Notes: a model not told the origin generated them from the sequence alone. Positions 1 through 6,293 are shown, numbered from the stretch's first letter. The stretch: DNA of 10,482 nt from an uncultured Collinsella sp. (GCA_958350755.1 CATWID010000060.1:1-10482), one strand, 5' to 3'. Translations and numbers: made by a program.

Positions 1-850
1 AGTAGCCGGCCAAGATATCGCCAAAGTTGCCGGTGGGCACACAGAACTCTACGGCGTCGCCAGCCTCGATAGCGCCGGCGCGCAGCAGTTGCGCATAGGC
101 GGCAAAGTAGTAGACAACCTGCGGCACCAGGCGGCCGACGTTGATGGAGTTGGCACTCGAAAGCACAGTGCCGGCGGCTTCCAGGCGCTCGGCAAGCTCC
201 TTATCGGCAAAGATGCGCTTGACGGCACTCTGGGCATCGTCGAAGTTGCCGCGGATGCCGCAGACGGCGACGTTATCGCCCTCCTGCGTGGACATCTGCA
301 GATTCTGCACGCGGCTGACCTTGCCCTCGGGATAAAAGACGGTAATGCCCGTGCCCGGAGCATCGGCAAAACCAGCGAGTGCGGCCTTGCCCGTGTCGCC
401 TGACGTGGCGGTGACGATCATGATGCGCTCGGCGCCGCCGTCCTTGGCGGAGGTGCGGGCCATAAGGCGGGGGAGCATCTGCAGGGCGACGTCCTTAAAG
501 GCGCTCGTGGGGCCGCCAAAGAGTTCCACCACATAGGTCTGAGGGGCGTCGGCGCCCGGTGCGGCGTCGAGTTTGACGAGCGGCGTGACCTCTTCGCTCG
601 CGAACGTGCCGCGGTAAGCCTCATTCACACAGGCCGAAATTTCTTCGTCCGTGTAATCATTCAGTAACATTCCCAACACATCTTGAGCGATTTCAAAGTA
701 CGATTTATCTGCAAGCGAGCTGATATCGACCTGCTGGGTGCCCAGCTCGTCTGACACAAACAAACCCCCGTCGGGAGCGATGCCGGTACGGATTGCCACC
801 TTACTTGAGCACGATAAAGTGCGTCCTCGTGTACTATGATAAGTTCCCAT
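1..850 (-). CDS. thrC: threonine synthase, 5' part (gene runs off the left edge)
   Basis: Converts O-phospho-L-homoserine to L-threonine and phosphate with pyridoxal phosphate, the last step of threonine synthesis, in the cytoplasm. The minus-strand frame from ATG at 850-848 is open for 283 codons to the window edge. It opens MGTYHSTRG and continues with IAPDGGLFVSDELG, the typical ThrC N-terminus. FGGPTSAFKDVALQ holds the PLP lysine (Lys119), followed by TATSGDTGKAAL and, at the edge, VPTGNFGDILAGY, all family hallmarks. A GAGGAG ribosome site (plus-strand 860-865) lies 9 nt upstream, which supports this start. Members of this long ThrC type run to about 490 residues (family knowledge), so roughly 40% is outside the window. 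It is divergent from ask across about 100 bp, so the two may be co-regulated (inference). A downstream ATG at 668-666 in the same frame would remove the conserved N-terminus and is not preferred. Confidence 0.95.
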   Translation of the reverse strand, partial: MGTYHSTRGRTLSCSSKVAIRTGIAPDGGLFVSDELGTQQVDISSLADKSYFEIAQDVLGMLLNDYTDEEISACVNEAYRGTFASEEVTPLVKLDAAPGADAPQTYVVELFGGPTSAFKDVALQMLPRLMARTSAKDGGAERIMIVTATSGDTGKAALAGFADAPGTGITVFYPEGKVSRVQNLQMSTQEGDNVAVCGIRGNFDDAQSAVKRIFADKELAERLEAAGTVLSSANSINVGRLVPQVVYYFAAYAQLLRAGAIEAGDAVEFCVPTGNFGDILAGY

Positions 851-953
851 ATAACACTGCTCCTCGGATGCCTTGGTCCCAATCGGTGAAACCATGGTAT
901 CAGAGCGCGCAAAACAGGTTTGCAGAGGCTTTTAGAAAGGTAACCTCCAGCCC
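851..953. promoter_or_regulatory. divergent thrC/ask intergenic region
   Basis: This 103-bp gap must carry the promoters of both thrC (minus) and ask (plus). No good sigma-70 site is visible. The best plus-strand match is TTGGTC (873-878) with TATCAG (898-903), but the 19-bp spacer is long and both boxes are poor. The ask ribosome site is AGAAAGG at 934-940, 13 nt before ATG 954, which is longer than usual. The thrC site GAGGAG is on the minus strand at 865-860. No T-box, riboswitch or peptide-attenuator signature was seen; the gap is short for one. Confidence 0.35.
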
Positions 954-2342
954 ATGATTAAGATTGCCAAGTTTGGCGGCTCGTCTGTCGCCGACGCCGA
1001 ACACTTTAAGAAGATCAAGGCCATTGTCGATGCCGATCCGGCCCGCCGTTTTGTGGTGGTTTCTGCCTGCGGTCGCCGCTTTAAGGGCGACACCAAGGTG
1101 ACCGACCTGCTCTACCTGGTTAACGCGCACGTTAAGTACCACGTGTCGTGCGAGGAGCTGCTCGAGGACATTGGGCAGCGCTATTTTGATATCGCTGACG
1201 AGCTAGAGCTCACCTATCCCATCCGTGAAGAGTTCGCGGCCTTTGCCGAGCGCGCCCGCTCCGGTGGCTACTCTACTGAGGAGCTCGTAAGCCGCGGCGA
1301 GTACTTTACCGCTCGCCTGATGGCTGAGTACCTGGGCCTGCCGTTCCTGGATGCCGCGACGGTCGTGGCGTTCCATCACGACGGTACGCTCAGCATGAAT
1401 CGTACCTGCGAGCTGGTGCAGGAGTACGGTCAGCAGGGCGGCTTTGTTATGCCCGGCTTCTATGGCGCGACGCGTGAGGGTCAGATTAAGCTACTCGATC
1501 GTGGCGGCGGCGATATTTCCGGCTCGATCCTGGCCAAATGCCTTGGTGCCGACCTGTATGAGAACTGGACCGACGTTTCGGGCTTCTATTCCGCCGATCC
1601 GCGTATTGTTCCCGAGGCTCAGCCCATTGCCCGCGTTACCTACGAGGAGCTGCGCGAGCTTTCGTACATGGGTGCAAGCGTCCTGCACGAGGAGGCTGTG
1701 TTCCCCGTGCGCGAGGCTGGTATTCCGCTGGTCATCAAGAACACCAACGCGCCGCAGGATCCCGGTACCATCATTAGCGAGACGGCCGACGAGGGCGAGG
1801 CGGAGCCCATCATTACCGGCGTGACCGGCAAGCGCGGCTTTGTCGCCATCAACGTTGCCCGCGACCGTACCAAGCCTCGTGTCGGCTTTATGCGCCGCGC
1901 GCTTTCGGTATTCGAGCGCTATGACGTTTCCGTTGAGCACATGCCCACCGGCGTCGACCGCTTTGGCGCCGTGGTGCAGGAGCAGGACGTTCACGATTCG
2001 CTGTACTCGCTTGTGGGCGACATTCAGCAGGAGGTCGAGCCGCTCGAGATTGAGGTTGTCGAGGGCTTGGCGCTCATTGCGACCGTCGGCCGTAACCTGC
2101 GCGGCCGCGCGGGTATCTCGGGCCATCTGTTTGGCATGCTTGGCCAGGCCGGCGTGAGCGTGCGCATGATTTCGCAGAGCTGCGACGAGATCAACATCAT
2201 TATCGGTGTCGAGGAGAAGGACTTCGACCTGGCGATTCGGACCATTTACCGCGCCTTCTCCGACGAGAACGGCATTGTGAAGGTCTCTGACCTGGAGGCT
2301 CCCGCGCCGGCCGATCCCGCCCCGGCCGCGCTCCACAAGTAG
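954..2342 (+). CDS. ask: aspartate kinase
   Basis: Phosphorylates L-aspartate to 4-phospho-L-aspartate with ATP, the committed step of the aspartate pathway (Lys, Met, Thr, diaminopimelate), in the cytoplasm. The 462-residue protein begins MIKIAKFGGSSVAD, the nucleotide-binding KFGGSS motif. It then shows VVVSACG (34-40), SRGEYFTARLMAEYLG (113-128), RGGGDISGSILA (183-194), ENWTDVSGFYSADPRIV (203-219) and SYMGASVLHEEAVFPV (237-252). Two ACT regulatory domains follow (about 294-350 and 372-440, with ATVGRNLRGRAGISG at the start of the second). Length and layout resemble the longer LysC-type enzymes more than the ~420-residue Ask common in other Actinomycetota. ACT domains imply feedback inhibition by a pathway end product; which one cannot be told from sequence. 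The commonly seen RGGSD motif reads RGGGD here. The tail (449-462) is Ala/Pro-rich. asd follows after a 173-bp gap, so this is a functional cluster but possibly not one transcript. Confidence 0.95.
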   Translation: MIKIAKFGGSSVADAEHFKKIKAIVDADPARRFVVVSACGRRFKGDTKVTDLLYLVNAHVKYHVSCEELLEDIGQRYFDIADELELTYPIREEFAAFAERARSGGYSTEELVSRGEYFTARLMAEYLGLPFLDAATVVAFHHDGTLSMNRTCELVQEYGQQGGFVMPGFYGATREGQIKLLDRGGGDISGSILAKCLGADLYENWTDVSGFYSADPRIVPEAQPIARVTYEELRELSYMGASVLHEEAVFPVREAGIPLVIKNTNAPQDPGTIISETADEGEAEPIITGVTGKRGFVAINVARDRTKPRVGFMRRALSVFERYDVSVEHMPTGVDRFGAVVQEQDVHDSLYSLVGDIQQEVEPLEIEVVEGLALIATVGRNLRGRAGISGHLFGMLGQAGVSVRMISQSCDEINIIIGVEEKDFDLAIRTIYRAFSDENGIVKVSDLEAPAPADPAPAALHK

Positions 2343-2392
2343 CTGCTATCCCAGTAGATTTTTGGGACTTGCCTCAAAAACTACGGCGGGGC

Positions 2393-2414
2393 GTTTCGTT
2401 TCGGTTTCGTTTCG
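2393..2414 (+). repeat. perfect 2 x 11-bp tandem repeat GTTTCGTTTCG
   Basis: GTTTCGTTTCG at 2393-2403 is repeated exactly at 2404-2414. Each unit itself contains two TTTCG words. The array directly abuts the hairpin at 2415-2441 and is preceded by a GGCGGGGC tract. It lies in the ask-asd gap, so a role as a protein-binding or leader-RNA element is possible but unproven; it may be simple-sequence expansion. Confidence 0.6.
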
Positions 2415-2441
2415 ACGGGGCGGGTTTTGTATCCGCCCCGT
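2415..2441 (+). terminator. GC-rich hairpin between ask and asd, possible terminator
   Basis: ACGGGGCGG (2415-2423) and CCGCCCCGT (2433-2441) form a perfect 9-bp stem around a 9-nt loop. The downstream sequence TTCTTG is only weakly T-rich, so intrinsic termination may be partial. It sits 73 nt after the ask stop and 75 nt before the asd start. It could end ask transcription, act as an attenuator, or stabilise an mRNA end. An AATAAT box at 2461-2466, 20 nt further on, could be the -10 of a separate asd promoter, but no good -35 is visible. Confidence 0.5.
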
Positions 2442-2515
2442 TCTTGTATACACTGGCAACAATAATCGGCCTGCTCGGCGTGCGGGCAAAAGCCACAACC
2501 TTTAAAGGGGGAAGC

Positions 2516-3541
2516 ATGAAACAGTACACGGTTGCTATTTTGGGCGCGACGGGAGCCGTGGGCACCCAGATGCTCGAGTGCCTCAACGAGCAGGAGTTTC
2601 CGGTCGGCAAGCTCAAGCTGCTAGCGAGCGCGCGCTCCACGGGCAAGACCGTTGAGTTCCACGGCGAGCAGATCGTGATCGAAGAGGCTTGCCCCGAGGC
2701 CTTTGAGGGCTGCGACATCGTACTCGGCGCTGCCGGTGACGATATCGCCAAGGAGCTGCTGCCCGAGGCCGTCAAGCGCGGCGCCGTCGTGGTCGACAAC
2801 AGCCACGCCTTCCGCATGGATCCCGAGGTGCCGCTGGTCGTGCCCGAGATCAATGCCGACGACATCAAGTGGCATCACGGCCTTATCGCCAACCCCAACT
2901 GCGCGACCATCATCGGCCTAGTTCCTACGTGGCCGCTGCATCAGCTCGCCGGCGTGAAGCGCATGATCGTTTCGACGTACCAGGCGGCTTCGGGCGCTGG
3001 CGCTCCCGGTATGGCTGAGCTCGAGGCTCAGCTGGCCGCTCTGGGCCGCGGCGAGGAGATTCCCGAGCCGCGCGCCTTTGCCGCCCAGCTCGCGAGCAAC
3101 CTGATTCCGCAGATTGGCGGTGTCAAGGAGGAGGGCTTTACCTCCGAGGAGATGAAGCTGCAAAACGAGGGCCGCAAGATCATGCACCTGCCCGAGCTGC
3201 GCGTGAACTGCACCTGCGTGCGCGTGCCCGTGCTGCGCTCGCACTCCGAGAGCATTACGCTCGAGTTTGAGCGCGACATCACGGTGGAAGAGGCCCGTGC
3301 TGCGCTGGCTGCCGCTCCGGGCGTCAAGCTGGTTGACGACATGAGTGCCGAGGATGCGCACGATCGCTTCCCCATGCCGATGGACACCTCCGACCAGGAC
3401 CTGATTTGGGTCGGTCGCGTACGCCGCGACATCTCGAACCCCGAGGCCGCACGTGGCATTACCTTCTGGTGCTGCGGCGACCAAATCCGTAAGGGCGCGG
3501 CAACCAACGCCGTCCAGATCGCTAAGCTGCTCTGCGAGTAG
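2516..3541 (+). CDS. asd: aspartate-semialdehyde dehydrogenase
   Basis: Reduces 4-phospho-L-aspartate to L-aspartate 4-semialdehyde with NADPH, the second step of the aspartate pathway, directly using the product of the upstream kinase. The 341-residue protein has the usual family length. It shows the Rossmann motif ILGATGAVG (8-16), DNSHAFRMDPEVPLVVPEIN (94-113), the catalytic cysteine in ANPNCATI (Cys129), the substrate region TYQAASGAG (154-162) and the active-site histidine in VPVLRSHSESITLE (His243). The start is ATG 2516, preceded by the strong purine-rich site AAAGGGGGAAG (2504-2514). The frame is open further upstream to ATG 2369, but that extension would run through the hairpin and tandem repeat and has no family match. 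The gene ends just before a very large palindrome (3556-3685). Confidence 0.95.
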   Translation: MKQYTVAILGATGAVGTQMLECLNEQEFPVGKLKLLASARSTGKTVEFHGEQIVIEEACPEAFEGCDIVLGAAGDDIAKELLPEAVKRGAVVVDNSHAFRMDPEVPLVVPEINADDIKWHHGLIANPNCATIIGLVPTWPLHQLAGVKRMIVSTYQAASGAGAPGMAELEAQLAALGRGEEIPEPRAFAAQLASNLIPQIGGVKEEGFTSEEMKLQNEGRKIMHLPELRVNCTCVRVPVLRSHSESITLEFERDITVEEARAALAAAPGVKLVDDMSAEDAHDRFPMPMDTSDQDLIWVGRVRRDISNPEAARGITFWCCGDQIRKGAATNAVQIAKLLCE

Positions 3542-3555
3542 CGGTGGACCTGTCC

Positions 3556-3685
3556 GGCGGGGGCCGGGCTTGGTTTTCAGAGCGTCCTCGACCATGTGTG
3601 GCGCCTTGTCCTGCTCCTTCGGAGCTGCGGACAAGGCGCCACACTGGTCTGCGGAATGTTCTGAAAACCAAGCCCGGCCCCCGCC
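3556..3685. repeat. 130-bp nested palindrome downstream of asd
   Basis: Perfect 26-bp outer arms lie at 3556-3581 and 3660-3685 (starting GGCGGGGGCCGGGC and ending GCCCGGCCCCCGCC). Inside is a second perfect 15-bp pair, TGTGGCGCCTTGTCC (3597-3611) and GGACAAGGCGCCACA (3629-3643). ACCA/TGGT (3591-3594 / 3645-3648) pairs between them. At the tip GCTCC-TTC-GGAGC (3613-3625) closes the loop. Transcribed, it would fold into one long rod with only small internal loops. No T-run follows the 3' arm, so it is not a classic intrinsic terminator, though it could stop or protect the asd transcript. GCGGTG occurs on both sides (3541-3546 and 3687-3692), possibly a worn target duplication, but it is not flush with the arms. 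Confidence 0.9.
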
Positions 3686-3843
3686 TGCGGTGACTCGGCT
3701 GCGAGCGGCCTGCGATGGGGCCGTTGCTGGTTGGGGCCGCTGGGCTGATGTGGGGGCACGTGGTTGTTGCGGGCCCTAGTCCCGGCGGCGGCCTCGGCGC
3801 TTCGCGCCTGCTGCCTGGGGTGACTTTGGGCTTGGTGCGAATT
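3686..3843. other. G-rich non-coding stretch with one weak hairpin
   Basis: No supported gene is seen in this spacer between the two inverted-repeat elements. The only structure is GGCGC-TTC-GCGCC at 3796-3808, which can be extended outward by GGCGGC (3784-3789) with GCTGCC (3810-3815) if one G-U pair is allowed. No T-run follows. Short open frames here lack ribosome sites and recognisable content. Confidence 0.4.
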
Positions 3844-4024
3844 GAGGTCTAATACTTTTCCCGTGAAGTGAACGACCTTATTTGGACCCCCGAAGCATTG
3901 GCATTTTTTGATTGCTATGTCCTGCGGTTTTGCAGCGCGAATCCTGCGGTTTTGCGGTCTAAAGGTGTGGATGCTCCGGGACTTCGTTTTTACTCGTTCA
4001 CTTCTCGGGAAAGTATTAGAGCTC
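3844..4024. repeat. 181-bp element with ~31-bp terminal inverted repeats (MITE-like)
   Basis: The left arm 3844-3875 (GAGGTCTAATAC..., ending GTGAAGTGAACGA) is the reverse complement of the right arm 3994-4024 (TCGTTCACTTCTCGGG..., ending GTATTAGAGCTC) except for two mismatches and one single-base gap. The ~118-bp interior is T-rich and clearly lower in GC than its surroundings. It contains a 14-bp direct repeat at a 22-bp period. Short length, terminal inverted repeats and unusual composition fit a miniature inverted-repeat element or a structured RNA. No clear target-site duplication flanks it. An open frame starting GTG 3868 crosses the element, but it has no ribosome site and its internal repeats are out of frame, so I do not call it a gene. 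Confidence 0.75.
3920..3955 (+). repeat. two 14-bp direct repeats TCCTGCGGTTTTGC
   Basis: TCCTGCGGTTTTGC occurs at 3920-3933 and again at 3942-3955, exactly 22 bp apart and separated by AGCGCGAA. Both lie inside the TIR-bounded element. The 22-bp period is not a multiple of three, which argues against a coding origin. Two units alone do not make a CRISPR array. Confidence 0.75.
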
Positions 4025-4152
4025 GGCTGACAGGGGTACCGCTCTGGTGTCGATGCCCTGCGTCTTTTTCGCTTGATTAGGGAAAACAGTCTCGCTTAAG
4101 TAATTGCGAGCCCGCCCAGACGTATCTGCGGGGTTGTCTGTACAATTCGCGG

Positions 4153-4158
4153 TATTAT
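4153..4158 (+). promoter_or_regulatory. possible -10 box of the ogt promoter
   Basis: TATTAT (4153-4158) is a good -10 match 27 nt before the GTG start of ogt. TTGTCT at 4134-4139 is only 13 bp upstream and therefore badly spaced as a -35. TACAAT at 4141-4146 is an alternative -10. An AT-rich upstream gap in a GC-rich genome supports a promoter somewhere here, but the exact boxes are uncertain. Confidence 0.3.
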
Positions 4159-4185
4159 GTTGCGGAGTTTTGAAGGGAGCCGCTG

Positions 4186-4761
4186 GTGGTCACGACGACG
4201 TTTGCTTCGCCTTTGGGCGAAATCTTGCTTGCCGCTGATGGCCGCGGTCTGACGGGGCTTTGGTTTGAGGGGCAGGAGCACTTTGGTTCCACGCTTCTTA
4301 AAGAAAGCGCCGAATACGTTGAGGGCACCGATGCAGTTTCGGGTGCCGGGGGCATGCAGACGGTAAATCCGGCCAATGGCGCGGCTTCTTCGGTGCTAGA
4401 GCGTTCTTGGGCTTGGCTCAACGCCTATTTTGCGGGGCAGGAGCCTCGGTTTACGCCGCCGTTGCATTTGATTGGCACGGCGTTTCAGCGTGAGGTTTGG
4501 TTTGAGCTACTTTCAATTCCGCGTGGCGAGGTCGCTACGTATGGCGAGATCGCCCAGCGTGTTGCGGCTCGACATCGTGTGCCGGGAAATGAAGCGCCCG
4601 TTGTATCTCCTCGCGCGGTGGGGGCTGCGGTCGCTCGCAACCCTATTTCGATTATCGTGCCGTGCCATCGCGTGGTCGCGGCCGACGGATCGCTCAACGG
4701 ATACGCCGGTGGACTGGATCGCAAGGAGTGGCTGCTGCGCCTCGAGGGTGCCTATCTATAA
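4186..4761 (+). CDS. ogt: methylated-DNA--[protein]-cysteine S-methyltransferase
   Basis: Repairs O6-alkylguanine (and O4-alkylthymine) by moving the alkyl group onto its own cysteine, a suicide reaction, in the cytoplasm. The 191-residue protein has the usual N-terminal lobe (TFASPLGEILLAADGRGLTG, 5-24). The DNA-binding and active-site lobe follows: TAFQREVWFELLSIPRGEVATYGEIA (98-123), RAVGAAVARNPI with the conserved arginine (Arg143), and IIVPCHRVVAADGSLNGYAGG, where Cys160 of PCHRV is the acceptor. The GTG start at 4186 is supported by AGGGAG at 4174-4179, 6 nt upstream. Low-complexity Gly/Ala residues around 49-68 look like a loose linker between the lobes. It has no functional partner nearby and appears to be a single-gene unit. 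Whether it is ogt or the ada C-terminal type cannot be settled, but the absence of an Ada zinc/AraC domain favours ogt. Confidence 0.93.
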   Translation: MVTTTFASPLGEILLAADGRGLTGLWFEGQEHFGSTLLKESAEYVEGTDAVSGAGGMQTVNPANGAASSVLERSWAWLNAYFAGQEPRFTPPLHLIGTAFQREVWFELLSIPRGEVATYGEIAQRVAARHRVPGNEAPVVSPRAVGAAVARNPISIIVPCHRVVAADGSLNGYAGGLDRKEWLLRLEGAYL

Positions 4762-4775
4762 GCTGCAGGCGGCCG

Positions 4776-4815
4776 CAACGCCCATGCGGCAAGCGCGCTC
4801 GCTGTACGGGCGTTG
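4776..4815 (+). terminator. weak hairpin after ogt
   Basis: CAACGCCC (4776-4783) can pair with GGGCGTTG (4808-4815) over a 24-nt loop that is itself GC-rich. No T-run follows directly; the only T-run nearby is at 4875-4880. It may contribute to 3'-end formation of ogt but is not a convincing intrinsic terminator. The rest of 4762-4903 holds no gene I can support. Confidence 0.3.
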
Positions 4816-4903
4816 TTTGCAGGGCGAGATGTGAAGCCGCCCGTTCCTTAAGTCCGACTAAGCTATAACCTTGCTTTTTTAAATATGCTCATCGACCTGC
4901 TAA

Positions 4904-5458
4904 GGCAGCACTAAGGCGAGTGCGGGTGCGCTATTATCGGCGCTCACGGAGCGCTTGGTGTTCTTGGCATGCATGGACGAGGGCTCGGCGGGCTTTACCA
5001 TGGCGTCGATCGATCTTTCGGAGGCGGTGAACAAGGCGGCGGCGCCGTTTAAGTCGGTGGTGGTCTCAGGCGGTAAGCGCCTGTCGACGTCGATTGCGAC
5101 CGGCGTGCGGACCCATGCCGATGCCGCGGCGGTGGCGCAGGTGGTTGAGTTGCTACTGGACAACGCCACGCGCTATGCGAGCGAGGGCAGCGTGATTGAG
5201 CTGAGCCTGTGCGCCGTTTCGCACGGCAAAGGCAAGGGCGCCGTCGAGCTTGTCGTAACGAACGCCGTGGACGAGCTGCCCGAGGGCGACCTGGATCGAT
5301 TGTTCGATCGCTTCTATCGTGCGGATGCGTCGCGCAGCTCCAAGACGGGTGGCTCGGGCGTGGGCCTGTCCGTGGTGCGTGCCATCGCCGAGGCCCATGG
5401 AGGCGCCGCCACCGTATCCGGTCACGGCAACCAGATCACCTTCACCGTTTGCCTTTAA
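4904..5458 (+). pseudogene. 5'-truncated sensor histidine kinase (ATPase domain only)
   Basis: The frame is open from 4904 (TAA at 4901). From about 4943 it matches the end of a kinase dimerisation helix (LTERLVFLACMDEG), followed by a complete-looking HATPase_c domain. The N box is ELLLDNATRYA, the F box LFDRFYRADASR, and the G2 box GGSGVGLSVVRAIAEAHGG. The usual DxGxG G1 box is replaced by VTNAVDELPEGDL, a form I recall from some Gram-positive kinases. Sensor, membrane, HAMP and phospho-accepting His regions are all missing, and no response regulator is adjacent. About 166 residues remain of a usual 350-450. GTG 4958 has GGAG 6 nt upstream (4948-4951), so the fragment could still be translated. 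I favour a decayed two-component kinase; a free-standing ATPase protein is the alternative. The stop codon merges into a palindromic repeat. Confidence 0.7.
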
Positions 5459-5512
5459 AACCTGCCAAAAAGGAACAGGTTTATTTTGGCAGGTTTTATC
5501 TGGGGAAACGTC
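5457..5512 (+). repeat. dispersed palindromic repeat, copy 1
   Basis: AAAACCTGCCAAAA (5457-5470) and TTTTGGCAGGTTTT (5484-5497) form a perfect 14-bp stem with a 13-nt loop containing ACAGGTTTA. The conserved tail ATCTGGGGAAACG follows. The first two bases of the repeat are the last two of the TAA that ends the kinase remnant. Because the stem ends in T4, it could work as an intrinsic terminator as well as a dispersed repeat. Two more copies lie at 6591-6645 (opposite strand) and 10165-10216. Confidence 0.88.
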
Positions 5513-5535
5513 CGCAGGAGAGGGCATGGGCGGTG

Positions 5536-5564
5536 TGAACATATGCATCTCTACCTGCTAAAAT
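5536..5564 (+). promoter_or_regulatory. extended -10 promoter for the AIM24-family gene
   Basis: TGAACA (5536-5541, 4 of 6 to TTGACA) is 17 bp upstream of TAAAAT (5559-5564, 5 of 6 to TATAAT). The -10 is preceded by TGC, giving an extended -10 element. The ATG of the downstream gene is about 42 nt further on, leaving a short leader. In that leader CTCCT (5583-5587) is complementary to the ribosome site AGGAG (5596-5600), so a small hairpin might mask translation (inference). Confidence 0.6.
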
Positions 5565-5606
5565 ATAGGCATCGTTATTCGGCTCCTGAGTGGAAAGGAG
5601 ACGGTC

Positions 5607-6281
5607 ATGCAGTACGAGATCGGCGGAGGGGCTTTCCCGGTTGTTACATGCAACCTTAGCGATGGCGAATCCATGATCACCGAAAGCGGCGCCATGGCTT
5701 GGATGACCCCCAACATGGAAATGTCTACCTCGGGCGGTGGCATCGGCAAGATGTTCTCCAAGGCTTTTTCGGGTGAGGCATTGTTCCAAAACATTTGGAC
5801 CGCGCGTGGCGATGGCATGATCGCGTTTGGCTCCTGCTTCCCCGGCCGCATCGTGCCAATCGAGATCGGTCCGGGCAAGAGCTGGATTTTGCAGAAGCGT
5901 TCGTTCCTTGCCGCGGAAAGTGGCGTCGAGTTGAGCATTCACTTTAACAAGAAGGCAAAGGCCGGCGTCTTTGGCGGCGAGGGCTTTATCATGCAGAAGC
6001 TCACGGGCTCGGGTGTTGCTTTTGCCGAGATCGACGGCGACCTGGTTGAGTACGAGCTCGCTGCTGGCCAGCAGATGATTGTGGATACCGGCAACGTGGC
6101 CGGCTTTGAGGAGACCGTGAGCATCGACGCTCAAATGGTCAAGGGCGTCAAAAACATCATGTTTGGTGGCGAGGGCGTGTTCAACACCGTGCTCACCGGT
6201 CCCGGTCGCATCTGGTTGCAGACGATGCCCATTTCCAATCTTGCGGCAGCAGTGGCCTCGATGACCAACAACAATAACTAG
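5607..6281 (+). CDS. AIM24 / TIGR00266 family protein
   Basis: A 224-residue beta-rich protein of the AIM24 family. Bacterial members have no agreed biochemical function; the family name comes from a yeast mitochondrial protein. Visible marks are the N-terminal ESGAMAWMTPNMEM (26-39), a Gly-rich turn GGGIGKMFSKAFSGE (43-57), FPGRIVPIEI (78-87), LQKRSFLAAE (95-104) and GGEGFIMQKLTGSG (123-136). VDTGNVAGFEETV (159-171) follows, then FGGEGVFNTVLTGPGRIWLQT (186-206). GGEG...LTG.G occurs twice, consistent with the internal duplication of this fold. No signal peptide or membrane segment is seen, so it is probably cytoplasmic. ATG 5607 is preceded by AAAGGAG (5594-5600) at 6 nt. It has its own promoter and terminator, so it is a monocistronic unit. 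The tail ends in four asparagines. Confidence 0.9.
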   Translation: MQYEIGGGAFPVVTCNLSDGESMITESGAMAWMTPNMEMSTSGGGIGKMFSKAFSGEALFQNIWTARGDGMIAFGSCFPGRIVPIEIGPGKSWILQKRSFLAAESGVELSIHFNKKAKAGVFGGEGFIMQKLTGSGVAFAEIDGDLVEYELAAGQQMIVDTGNVAGFEETVSIDAQMVKGVKNIMFGGEGVFNTVLTGPGRIWLQTMPISNLAAAVASMTNNNN

Positions 6282-6293
6282 TCCGCATAGGAT

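Noticed and set aside
1491..2336. Long minus-strand open frame opposite ask
   Set aside because: Shadow of the GC-rich codon pattern of ask; Ala/Arg/His/Leu-biased and without family features.
2369..2515. N-terminal extension of asd to ATG 2369
   Set aside because: It adds 49 residues with no family match, runs through the hairpin and tandem repeat, and ATG 2516 has a strong ribosome site and the true family N-terminus.
2343..2515. Lysine riboswitch or T-box in the ask-asd gap
   Set aside because: Only one simple hairpin is seen; the gap is too short and lacks the multi-stem lysine aptamer or the T-box sequence.
3920..3955. Two 14-bp repeats as a CRISPR remnant
   Set aside because: Only two units with an 8-bp separation, no spacer-sized interval and no cas genes.
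3868..4080. 70-codon plus-strand open frame starting GTG
   Set aside because: No ribosome site; it starts inside the left inverted repeat and reads through the right one; its internal direct repeats are out of frame. More likely a passenger of the TIR element.
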